DNA of 16,250 bases from Ga0077536 sp043744805 (lineage in GTDB: Bacteria; Pseudomonadota; Gammaproteobacteria; Ga0077536). Within the stretch, counting starts at the first letter, position 1; each line of letters begins with the position of its first letter. This document shows positions 8,426 through 15,882 of this stretch, in pieces. The notes below the pieces were generated by a model. That model searched no databases. It was not told where the DNA came from and worked only from the letters and a program-made list of their open reading frames with translations. The stretch is taken from positions 1 to 16,250 of the forward strand of contig JAYTTZ010000288.1 in assembly GCA_043744805.1 (NCBI GenBank), given 5' to 3'. Position numbers and translations under genes: made by a program.

Positions 8426-8443
8426 GTTTCGAAATATAGAAAC
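8426..8443. promoter_or_regulatory. Candidate IclR operator O3
   Basis: GTTTCGAAATATAGAAAC has perfect 5-bp arms (GTTTC/GAAAC) and one mismatch if extended to 7-bp arms. It is 18 bp rather than 17 bp long. It abuts the predicted -10 and is separated from O4 by 3 bp. Confidence 0.55.
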
Positions 8444-8446
8444 TAA

Positions 8447-8463
8447 GTTCCACCATACGGAAC
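8447..8463. promoter_or_regulatory. Candidate IclR operator O4
   Basis: GTTCCAC-CAT-ACGGAAC shares the 7-3-7 layout and the central CAT of O1; its perfect arms extend to AGTTCC/GGAACT at 8446-8464. It lies in the untranslated leader, 28 bp before the first start codon of the plus-strand operon. Confidence 0.68.
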
Positions 8464-8491
8464 TAAATCATCAAGTAAACACACGGGACCC

Positions 8492-9208
8492 ATGCCGAAA
8501 CTTCACGTGCTGCTGAAAAGAGAAGAGATCGATCCCACCCGACTCGACAACAAGGTCGTCGTGGTCCTGGACGTGCTGTTCGCGACATCCACCATCGTGC
8601 ATGCGTTCTCGAAGGGCGTTGCCAGCATCCATCCTGTGCGCAACCGCGACGAGGCCATGCGCGTCGCCGAGGGCGTGGGTGAGTGCGTGCTAGCCGGTGA
8701 ACATATGGCCAGGATGATTCCCGGCTTTGCACCTGCCACACCCCTCGCGCTAGCTGACGTGGGTCTGGACGGGGCCGAGTTGGTGTATTGCACTACCAAT
8801 GGCACCCAGGCGCTGGTGTCGATGGCGCATGCGCCCAATGTGTACGTGGGTGCGCTGCTGAACGGCAAGGCGCTGGCCGCGCACGTGGTGAAGCGGCATC
8901 CGGAGGTCTCGGTACTGATCGTGTGCTCAGGTTCGCTCGACCGTTTCAACCTGGAGGACTTCCACGGTGCCGGCCACATCATCGACCACCTGACGCAGAT
9001 CGCGGATTACGTATTGACCGACTCGGCACGCGCCGCACTGCATGCCTATCGGGGATGCGACTCGCGCACAGCGCTGTTCGCGTCGCGCGTGGGCCAGATG
9101 ATGGAAAGCCACGCACTCGGAGACGAAGTGGACTATGCCTGCAGCCACGACACTATCGACGCGGTGCCGACACTGGTCAGTGGGCGGCTGGTGAGAGCGT
9201 CGGCATGA
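8492..9208 (+). CDS. ComB-family (2-phosphosulfolactate phosphatase-like) protein, 238 aa
   Basis: Length and landmarks fit the ComB phosphatase fold: VVVVLDVLFATSTIVHAF (residues 22-39), VLAGEHMARMIPGF (66-79), CTTNGTQAL (100-108) and a CSGSLDRFNLEDFHGAGHII segment. ComB itself hydrolyses 2-phosphosulfolactate in coenzyme M synthesis, which makes no sense here. Several family residues, as I recall them, are replaced: Arg by Phe30 in DVL(R)ATST, Arg by His71 in GER, Asn-Ser-Pro by Ala-Thr-Pro at 82-84, and Arg by Gln106 in NGTRA. This suggests a divergent subfamily with another substrate or no phosphatase activity. It is the first gene of the plus-strand operon and overlaps the kinase gene by ATGA, so the two are probably translationally coupled. 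A partner or counter-acting role to the kinase is inferred. The Shine-Dalgarno is weak (CGGGA). Confidence 0.8.
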   Translation: MPKLHVLLKREEIDPTRLDNKVVVVLDVLFATSTIVHAFSKGVASIHPVRNRDEAMRVAEGVGECVLAGEHMARMIPGFAPATPLALADVGLDGAELVYCTTNGTQALVSMAHAPNVYVGALLNGKALAAHVVKRHPEVSVLIVCSGSLDRFNLEDFHGAGHIIDHLTQIADYVLTDSARAALHAYRGCDSRTALFASRVGQMMESHALGDEVDYACSHDTIDAVPTLVSGRLVRASA

Positions 9209-10269
9209 ACCAGGTAAAGCATTCCGGGGCATCGCCGGGCGCGCTGCCGTTCGAGCTCGGCCCACTGCAGGAATACCTGCGTGGAAAGGTACCGGGCATG
9301 GACGGTGCCATGCAGCTCACGCGGTTCAAAGGCGGGCAGTCGAATCCGACTTTCATGGTCGAAACCCCCGGAAATCGCTACGTACTCCGCACCAAGCCTG
9401 GGGCGCGTTCGGAACTGCTGCCTTCAGCGCACGCGATCGAACGCGAATTCCGAGTGCAATCAGCGCTTGCCGACAGTGACGTGCCGGTGGCGCGCATGCA
9501 TTGCCTGTGCGAGGACGAGGAGGTGATCGGTCGTGCGTTCTACCTGATGGACCACGTCGACGGACGGATCTTCTGGGACCAGACACTCCCGGAGGTGCAA
9601 CGAGATGATCGCGCCGCGCTGTATGACGAGCTCAACCGTGTGATCAGTGCGATGCACCGTGTGGATCCGGATGCCGTGGGGCTTTCCGACTACGGCAAGC
9701 CCGGCAACTACTTCGCCCGCCAGATCGAGCGCTGGACGCGACAGTACGACGCCAGCCGCACGGTCGCGATCGGTGCGATGGACTGCCTAATCGAGTGGCT
9801 GCCCGCGCACATCCCTGCCGATGACAATCCAGTGGCGCTGGTCCATGGCGACTACCGTATGGACAACGTGATTTTCCACCAGACCGAACCATGCATTTTA
9901 GCGGTGATCGATTGGGAGTTGTCGACCCTCGGTCACCCGATAGCCGATTTCGCCTACAACTTGATGAGCTGGCACGTTCCGCCGGGAGCGCTGCGCGGCT
10001 TGGCGGGCCTGGACTTGGCCGCGCTGGGAATCCCGGATGAGGCCACCTACGTCGATGCCTATGAGCGCCGGAGCGGCCGCGTGGTGTCCGGCGACCGGGA
10101 TTTCTACCTCGCTTACAACCTGTTCCGAGTGGCGGCAATCCTGCAGGGCATTGCCAAACGGGCGGAAACCGGCACCGCGAGCAACGCGCGGGCAGCCGAG
10201 TACGGTCGCCAGGCTGGACCGCTGGCTGATCTGGCTTGGCAGTTTGCGCGGCAGGCAGGGGCGCGTTGA
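9205..10269 (+). CDS. APH-family phosphotransferase (ACAD10/11- and LvaA-like kinase), 354 aa
   Basis: A protein-kinase-like small-molecule phosphotransferase. N-lobe: FKGGQSNPTFMVETPG and YVLRTKPGA, whose Lys is the likely ATP-contacting residue. Catalytic loop: HGDYRMDN with H214, D216 and N221. Metal-binding segment: VIDWELSTLGHPIADFAYN with D236 and E238. Despite the aminoglycoside phosphotransferase fold, this subgroup phosphorylates the hydroxyl of 4-hydroxyacyl-CoAs in the P. putida lva pathway (LvaA) and forms the kinase domain of mammalian ACAD10/ACAD11. Its partner dehydrogenase is at 6997-8235. The chosen ATG overlaps the preceding stop (ATGA), with GGTGAG about 9 bp upstream. The frame stays open much further upstream, but that stretch lies inside the ComB-like gene. 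No small LvaB-like gene is seen next to it. Confidence 0.88.
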   Translation: MNQVKHSGASPGALPFELGPLQEYLRGKVPGMDGAMQLTRFKGGQSNPTFMVETPGNRYVLRTKPGARSELLPSAHAIEREFRVQSALADSDVPVARMHCLCEDEEVIGRAFYLMDHVDGRIFWDQTLPEVQRDDRAALYDELNRVISAMHRVDPDAVGLSDYGKPGNYFARQIERWTRQYDASRTVAIGAMDCLIEWLPAHIPADDNPVALVHGDYRMDNVIFHQTEPCILAVIDWELSTLGHPIADFAYNLMSWHVPPGALRGLAGLDLAALGIPDEATYVDAYERRSGRVVSGDRDFYLAYNLFRVAAILQGIAKRAETGTASNARAAEYGRQAGPLADLAWQFARQAGAR

Positions 10270-10664
10270 TGACGACGAAAACGACTTCGACAATGCGCGT
10301 GGATTTTGGGAGTGCGGCGGCCGTCCTGGCGCAACCGGGGACGTTCACGACCGACGACGGCATCCGGCTGTCGTTTCATCGCTGGGGCAGCGATGACGCA
10401 GGCGTGCCCGTGCTTTTGCGCCACGGATTAGCAGCAAGCACGGACGTGAACTGGATGGCGACCGGGGTGGTGGCTGCATTGGTTGATGCCGGTCGTTCGG
10501 TGATTGCCGTGGATACACGCGGCCGTGGGCACTCGGACAAACCACATGACCCGCAGCGCCATGGCGAGGCGCGTATGGCGCGCGACATGTCAGAGCTGCT
10601 CGACCATCTCGGTGCGGGCCGGCAACCATTCGCCGACACCGGGATCGATTTCCTGGGCCGCTGA
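10269..10664 (+). pseudogene. Internally deleted alpha/beta-hydrolase remnant, 131 codons
   Basis: Residues 25-115 read as the front half of an alpha/beta hydrolase: TFTTDDGIRLSFHRWGSD, then VLLRHGLAAST (oxyanion-hole HG), VIAVDTRGRGHSDKP and MSELLDHLGAG. At that point the GxSxG nucleophile elbow should follow, but the frame passes straight into QPFADTGIDFLGR and stops. That ending looks like the last residues of a normal hydrolase, so the middle, including the Ser-Asp-His triad, appears to have been deleted without loss of frame. The start overlaps the kinase stop (TGATG) and has AGGGG at good spacing, showing it was a genuine operon member. It is probably non-functional as an esterase; the original may have cleaved a lactone or ester substrate. 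Confidence 0.75.
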
Positions 10665-10705
10665 CGGCGGTCCTCCCTACAAACCAACAACGGAACGCGA
10701 ACAAG

Positions 10706-12787
10706 ATGCCAGTGCACCATACGATCCAGGGCGGCGTGGCCGCCATCACCTTCGACAATCCGCCGGTGAATGGCATGGGGCTGGAGATCCGCACGGGCCT
10801 GGTCGAGGCAATCCGGGGCGCAATCGATGACGATGCCGTCAAGGCGATCGTCGTTACCGGTGGTGGACGCATGTTTTCCGGCGGTGCGGATATCACCGAG
10901 TTCAACACGCCGCGTGCGGAGCAGGCGCCGACTCTCCACGACATCATCGACGTTTTGGAAGGCAGCCCCAAGCCGGTGGTGATGGCGCTCAATGGCACCG
11001 CGCTGGGTGGTGGCCTGGAGGTGGCGTTGGCGGCGCATTACCGGGTCGCCGTGCGTGGCGCGCTGATCGGATTGCCCGAGGTGAAGATCGGGATCCTGCC
11101 AGGTGGCGGCGGCACCCAGAGGCTGCCGCGTGCGGTCGGGCTGGAGACGGCGCTCAACATGATCGTGTCCGGCGAGCCGGTGCCAGCGGAACAGCTGTCC
11201 AACACCCGCTTGCTCGACCGCGTTGTGGATGATGACGTGGTCGGCGCGGCCGTCGCGTTCGCACGGGACATCGTTGACGGCGGCGAGCTGCCCCTGCTGC
11301 GCAACCTGAAGGTCGAGCACCCCAACGCCGAGGGCTTTCTGTCCTTTGCGCGCAATGCAGTCGCGGCGGCCTCGGCGCACTATCCGGCGCCCCTGAAGTG
11401 CATCGACGCGATCGAGGCGGCGGTCAAGCAGCCCTTTGATGACGGAATGGCACTGGAACGCGAGGGCTTCATCAGCCTGGTCACGTCGACTGAATCGAAG
11501 GCCTTGCGCCACGCCTTTTTCGGCGAGCGCGCCGCCAGCAAGATCGCCGACGTCGGTCGGGACGTGACGCCGCGCGAGATCGTGCAGGTGGGGATCATCG
11601 GTGCCGGCACCATGGGCGGCGGCATCAGCATGAATTTCCTCAACGCCGGTCTTCCGGTCACCATCCTTGAAACGAAACAGGACGCGCTGGATAGCGGCCT
11701 GGCGACGATCCGCAAGAACTACGAGAACAGCGCCAAAAAAGGCAAGTTGACGGCCGAACAGGTCGAGCAGCGCATGGGCCTGCTGACACCGACGCTGTCC
11801 TTCGACGACCTGAAGGACGCCGACCTGATCATCGAGGCGGTGTTCGAGGAGTACGCGGTCAAGCAGTCGGTGTTCGAGAAGCTCGACGCCGTCGCCAAAC
11901 CGGGTGCGATCCTTGCGAGCAACACCTCGACGCTGGACGTCGACCGCATCGCCGGGTTTACGTCACGTCCGCAGGACGTCGTCGGCATGCATTTCTTCAG
12001 CCCCGCCAACGTGATGAAGCTGCTGGAAGTGGTGCGCGGCGAGAAGACCGGCAAGGACGTGCTGGCGACCGTCATGCAATTGGCCAAAACAATCCGCAAG
12101 ACCGCCGTTGTCTCCGGCGTCTGCGACGGCTTCATCGGCAACCGCATGCTGGAGCAGCTGGGCCGGCAGGCCGGGTTCCTGCTCGACGAGGGCGCAATGC
12201 CGCAGCAGGTCGATCGTGCGATGGAAGCGTTCGGTTTCGCGATGGGACCGTTCCGGGTCGGCGACCTCGCCGGCAACGACATCGGCTGGGCAATCCGCAA
12301 GCGCCGCTACGTCGAGAAGCCGGACATGACCTATTCGAAGACCGGCGACCTGGTCTGCGAACTCGGCCGCTTTGGCCAGAAGACCGGCAAGGGCTGGTAC
12401 GACTACAAACTCGGTGACCGCACCGCGTATCCGTCCGACGAGGTCAATGCACTGATCGAACAACACTCCCGCGATCTTGCCATCGAACGCCGCCAGATCA
12501 AGGACCAAGAGATCGTCGATCGCCTGATCTACGCACTGGTGAACGAAGGTGCGCGGATCCTCGAGGATGGCATCGCAGCCAAGGCGTCGGACATTGACAT
12601 CGTGTACCTGACCGGCTACGGCTTCCCGCTCTGGCGCGGCGGGCCGATGTTCTACGCCGACACGGTCGGCCTCTACAACGTGCTGGAAACAATGCGCGGC
12701 TTCGCCCGCGGTTACCACGGCGGGGATTGGGAGCCGGCGCCGCTGCTGGTCGCGCTGGCCGAGTCGGGCAAGTCCTTCACCGACTGA
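10706..12787 (+). CDS. Enoyl-CoA hydratase/3-hydroxyacyl-CoA dehydrogenase fusion, 693 aa
   Basis: This carries out the two middle steps of beta-oxidation. The N-terminal crotonase domain has the oxyanion segments MFSGGADITEF and LNGTALGGGLEVALAAHYRVA; Glu105 and Glu125 (in GLPEVKIGILPGGGGTQRLP) are the expected catalytic pair with the canonical 20-residue spacing. The NAD-binding domain starts at VGIIGAGTMGGGIS (G299-x-G301). The catalytic His is H429 in GMHFFSPANVMKLLEVV, followed by GFIGNRML. The C-terminal half ends with GYGFPLWRGGPMFYAD. The size is near 700 residues, as in FadB/FadJ and peroxisomal bifunctional enzymes. It starts 41 bp after the hydrolase remnant, with only a weak ribosome site, and ends 52 bp before the thiolase start chosen here. 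Confidence 0.95.
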   Translation: MPVHHTIQGGVAAITFDNPPVNGMGLEIRTGLVEAIRGAIDDDAVKAIVVTGGGRMFSGGADITEFNTPRAEQAPTLHDIIDVLEGSPKPVVMALNGTALGGGLEVALAAHYRVAVRGALIGLPEVKIGILPGGGGTQRLPRAVGLETALNMIVSGEPVPAEQLSNTRLLDRVVDDDVVGAAVAFARDIVDGGELPLLRNLKVEHPNAEGFLSFARNAVAAASAHYPAPLKCIDAIEAAVKQPFDDGMALEREGFISLVTSTESKALRHAFFGERAASKIADVGRDVTPREIVQVGIIGAGTMGGGISMNFLNAGLPVTILETKQDALDSGLATIRKNYENSAKKGKLTAEQVEQRMGLLTPTLSFDDLKDADLIIEAVFEEYAVKQSVFEKLDAVAKPGAILASNTSTLDVDRIAGFTSRPQDVVGMHFFSPANVMKLLEVVRGEKTGKDVLATVMQLAKTIRKTAVVSGVCDGFIGNRMLEQLGRQAGFLLDEGAMPQQVDRAMEAFGFAMGPFRVGDLAGNDIGWAIRKRRYVEKPDMTYSKTGDLVCELGRFGQKTGKGWYDYKLGDRTAYPSDEVNALIEQHSRDLAIERRQIKDQEIVDRLIYALVNEGARILEDGIAAKASDIDIVYLTGYGFPLWRGGPMFYADTVGLYNVLETMRGFARGYHGGDWEPAPLLVALAESGKSFTD

Positions 12788-12839
12788 CGTGAGCACGCCG
12801 CCTGCGCCCTTCCATCACCCATTGCAACGAGGTCCAGAG

Positions 12840-14018
12840 TTGAAACAAGCAGCCATTGTCTCCACCGCCCGCACCGCCCTTGCCAAGAGCTGGAAGGGCG
12901 CGTTCAACATGACCCACGGTGCCACCTTGGGCGGCCATGTCGTGCAGCACGCGGTCAGCCGCGCCGGTATTGATCCTGTCGAGGTCGAAGACGTTCTGAT
13001 GGGTTGCGCGTGGCCCGAAGGTGCCACCGGCAGCAACATCGCGCGACAGATTGCGCTGCGTGCCGGATTGCCGGTCAGCGTGCCGGGCGCGACGGTCAAC
13101 CGGTTCTGTTCGTCGGGCCTGCAGACCATCGCGATGGCGGCGCAGCGCGTGATCGCTGGCGAAGGCAACGTGTTCGTGGCAGGCGGCGTCGAAAGTATTT
13201 CCTGCGTGCAGAACCACGCTAACCTGCACATGATCTGCGACGGCTGGCTTCTCGAGCACAAGTCGGAGATCTACTGGCCGATGCTGCGCACCGCCGAGAC
13301 GGTGGCCAAGCGTTATGGTATCGACCGCGAACGCCAGGACCACTATGGCGCCGAAAGCCAGCAACGCGCGGCGGCGGCGGCGGCGGCCGGACGTTTCGAC
13401 GCGGAGATCGTGCCGATCACCGTGCTCGCCGGCGTCGCTGATCCGAAAACGCGCCGCCTTGGCACGCGTGAGGTGACGATCTCCGCTGACGAAGGCATCC
13501 GTGCCGACACCACTTACGAAGGCGTATCGAAGATCCGCAGCGCATTGCCCGGCGGCTGCATCACCGCGGGCAACGCCAGCCAGTTCTCCGACGGCGCATC
13601 GGCTGCAGTCGTGATGGATGCAGTTCTCGCCCAGCAACGGGGCCTGAATCCACTCGGCTTTTTCCGTGGCTTCGCGGTCTCCGGTTGCGAACCAGACGAG
13701 ATGGGGATCGGACCGGTGTTCGCCGTACCGAAGCTGCTGAAGCGTGCCGGGCTGAGCGTCGACGACATCGGCCTGTGGGAACTCAACGAGGCGTTCGCGG
13801 TGCAGGTTCTGTACTGCATGGATCGGCTTGGGATTCCTCATGACCGCATCAACGTCAATGGCGGCGCGATCGCGGTGGGCCATCCCTACGGGGTCAGTGG
13901 TGCGCGCCTGGTCGGTCATGCCCTGATCGAGGGCAAGCGCCGTGGGGTGAAGTTCGTGGTCGTGACCATGTGCGTGGGCGGCGGTCAGGGTGCTGCCGGC
14001 CTGTTCGAGATCGCCTGA
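12840..14018 (+). CDS. Acetyl-CoA acyltransferase (thiolase), 392 aa
   Basis: Cleaves 3-ketoacyl-CoA to acetyl-CoA plus a shortened acyl-CoA. Nucleophile Cys90 is in NRFCSSGLQT, WELNEAFAVQ follows, then His348 in GHPYGVSGAR and Cys378 in MCVGGGQGAAG. With the TTG start at 12840 these numbers nearly coincide with the classical thiolase triad (Cys89, His348, Cys378), and the N-terminus MKQAAIVSTART is typical. GAGG precedes the TTG at suitable spacing. A GTG at 12789 would add 17 Pro-rich residues with no ribosome site, so it is less likely. A GCG run (about 13365-13388) encodes a stretch of seven or more alanines. It lies seven bases before the next dehydrogenase gene. Confidence 0.93.
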   Translation: MKQAAIVSTARTALAKSWKGAFNMTHGATLGGHVVQHAVSRAGIDPVEVEDVLMGCAWPEGATGSNIARQIALRAGLPVSVPGATVNRFCSSGLQTIAMAAQRVIAGEGNVFVAGGVESISCVQNHANLHMICDGWLLEHKSEIYWPMLRTAETVAKRYGIDRERQDHYGAESQQRAAAAAAAGRFDAEIVPITVLAGVADPKTRRLGTREVTISADEGIRADTTYEGVSKIRSALPGGCITAGNASQFSDGASAAVVMDAVLAQQRGLNPLGFFRGFAVSGCEPDEMGIGPVFAVPKLLKRAGLSVDDIGLWELNEAFAVQVLYCMDRLGIPHDRINVNGGAIAVGHPYGVSGARLVGHALIEGKRRGVKFVVVTMCVGGGQGAAGLFEIA

Positions 14019-14025
14019 GCCGCAC

Positions 14026-15852
14026 ATGGACTCATTACTACTCTCACGCCGCGATCTGGAATTCATGTTGTACGAATGGCTGGACGTCACTGCACTGACC
14101 CGTGCCGAACGCTTTGCCGACCACAACCGCGAAACCTTCGACGCAATGCTGGACACGTGCGAGTGCATCGCCACAGAACTGTTCGCACCGCACAACCACA
14201 AAGCCGATCAGCACGAGCCACATTTCGACGGGGAAACCGTCAGCTTGATCGATGAAGTGAAGCCGGCGCTGCAGGCCTTCGCCGATGCCGGCCTGATCGC
14301 AAGTACAAAGGACTACGCGTTGGGCGGCATGCAGCTGCCCGCCGTGGTGAACATGGCTGGACTGAGTTATTTCTATGCAGCCAATATCGGTACCAGCGCG
14401 TACCCGCTACTGACCATCGGCAACGCCAACCTGTTGCTGGCGCACGGCAGCGAAGCCCAGATCGACGCTTTCGTGAAGCCAGAACTGGAAGGCCGTTACC
14501 TTGGAACCATGTGCCTGTCGGAACCGCAGGCGGGCTCATCGCTGTCCGATATCAGCACGCGCGCTGACTACGAAGGCGAATCCAATTTCGGCCCGCAATA
14601 CCGCGTGGCTGGCAACAAGATGTGGATTTCGGGCGGCGACCATGAGCTCTCTGAAAACATCGTGCATCTGGTGCTGGCCAAGATCCCGGGACCGGATGGC
14701 AAGCTAATTCCTGGCGTCAAGGGAATTTCTCTGCTGCTGGTACCTAAATTCCTCGTCGAGGAGGACGGTACGCTTGGCGAGCGCAACGACGTGCAATTGG
14801 GGGGTATCAACCACAAAATGGGCTATCGCGGCACGGTCAACTGTTTGTTGAACTTCGGCGAGGGCACGCGTCATCGTCCGCAAGGGAAGGGTGGTGCAAT
14901 TGGTTACCTGGTCGGCGAAGCCCACCACGGTCTGGCCTACATGTTCCACATGATGAACGAGTCGCGGATCGGCGTCGGGCTGGGCGCGGTAGCGCTGGGT
15001 TATACCGGCTATCTGCACGCAGTGGACTATGCGCGCAATCGTCCGCAGGGAAGGCTCATCGGCAACGCCGGCAAGGATCTTTCCAGCCCGCAGACGCCCA
15101 TCATCGGACACACGGACGTGAAACGCATGCTGCTGGCGCAGAAGTCCTACGTGGAAGGCGCGCTCGGCTTCAATCTTTACTGCGCGCGTCTGATGGACGA
15201 AGCACGTGTCACTGCAGATCCGGACGAGCGCGCGCAACTGACGATGTTGCTCGACATCCTGACGCCCGTCGCCAAGAGCTGGCCGTCGCAGTGGTGCTTG
15301 GCTGCCAACGACCTGGCCATCCAGGTGCACGGCGGTTATGGCTACACGCGCGAATACAAGGTGGAACAGTTCTACCGCGATAACCGGCTCAATCCGATTC
15401 ACGAAGGCACGCACGGCATCCAGGGCCTCGACCTGCTGGGGCGGAAGGTGGTGATGCAGGACGGCGCGGCGTTCAAGTTGTTTGCTGGCCGCGTTGCCGG
15501 AACGGTTGGCAAGGCCAGGGCGCACGAGAACCTTGCCGACTTCGCCGAGGCGTTGGAACTCCGCTACCAACGCCTTGCCGAAGTAACGCGCACATTGTGG
15601 TCGGTAGATGATCCGGAGCTGACGCTGGCCAATGCCAGCCTTTACCTCGAAGCATTCGGTCACATAGCCATCGCCTGGATATGGCTCGAACAGGCCATGG
15701 CCGCGGAGAACACAAGTGGCGATTTCTATGAAGGAAAGCGCAGTGCTGCTCGTTATTTCTTCCTTTGGGAACTACCCAAGGTAGACGCACAACTCGACCT
15801 GCTCGCCAGCCTGGATCGCACCACGATGGACATGCAGGACGCTTATTTCTGA
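14026..15852 (+). CDS. Acyl-CoA dehydrogenase, large (DmdC/FadE5-like) class, 608 aa
   Basis: A second, unrelated-subfamily acyl-CoA dehydrogenase of about 600 residues. An N-terminal extension (MDSLLLSRRDLEFMLYEWLD) precedes the helical domain. The beta domain has GTMCLSEPQAGSSLSDI and NKMWISGGDHELSENIVHLV; the C-terminal domain has NESRIGVGLGAVALGYTGYL. The catalytic base is Glu460 in NPIHEGTHGIQGLDLLGRK, followed by the extra C-terminal helical region characteristic of the large class. These enzymes introduce the 2,3-double bond in acyl-CoAs such as methylmercaptopropionyl-CoA or fatty acyl-CoAs. Here it probably supplies the regular beta-oxidation step after the ACAD10/11-type enzyme has acted. 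ATG at 14026 is 7 bp after the thiolase stop; the Shine-Dalgarno is poor. Confidence 0.93.
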   Translation: MDSLLLSRRDLEFMLYEWLDVTALTRAERFADHNRETFDAMLDTCECIATELFAPHNHKADQHEPHFDGETVSLIDEVKPALQAFADAGLIASTKDYALGGMQLPAVVNMAGLSYFYAANIGTSAYPLLTIGNANLLLAHGSEAQIDAFVKPELEGRYLGTMCLSEPQAGSSLSDISTRADYEGESNFGPQYRVAGNKMWISGGDHELSENIVHLVLAKIPGPDGKLIPGVKGISLLLVPKFLVEEDGTLGERNDVQLGGINHKMGYRGTVNCLLNFGEGTRHRPQGKGGAIGYLVGEAHHGLAYMFHMMNESRIGVGLGAVALGYTGYLHAVDYARNRPQGRLIGNAGKDLSSPQTPIIGHTDVKRMLLAQKSYVEGALGFNLYCARLMDEARVTADPDERAQLTMLLDILTPVAKSWPSQWCLAANDLAIQVHGGYGYTREYKVEQFYRDNRLNPIHEGTHGIQGLDLLGRKVVMQDGAAFKLFAGRVAGTVGKARAHENLADFAEALELRYQRLAEVTRTLWSVDDPELTLANASLYLEAFGHIAIAWIWLEQAMAAENTSGDFYEGKRSAARYFFLWELPKVDAQLDLLASLDRTTMDMQDAYF

Positions 15853-15882
15853 GCCTCGATTTTGTAACAAAGGCATTCGCAT

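Noticed and set aside
8265..8456. Small minus-strand open frame in the divergent control region
   Set aside because: It covers the promoter and operator candidates, lacks a ribosome site and has no recognisable content.
8788..9204. Upstream extension of the kinase reading frame
   Set aside because: The frame is open but lies wholly inside the ComB-like gene. The ATGA overlap start gives the normal family length and N-terminus.
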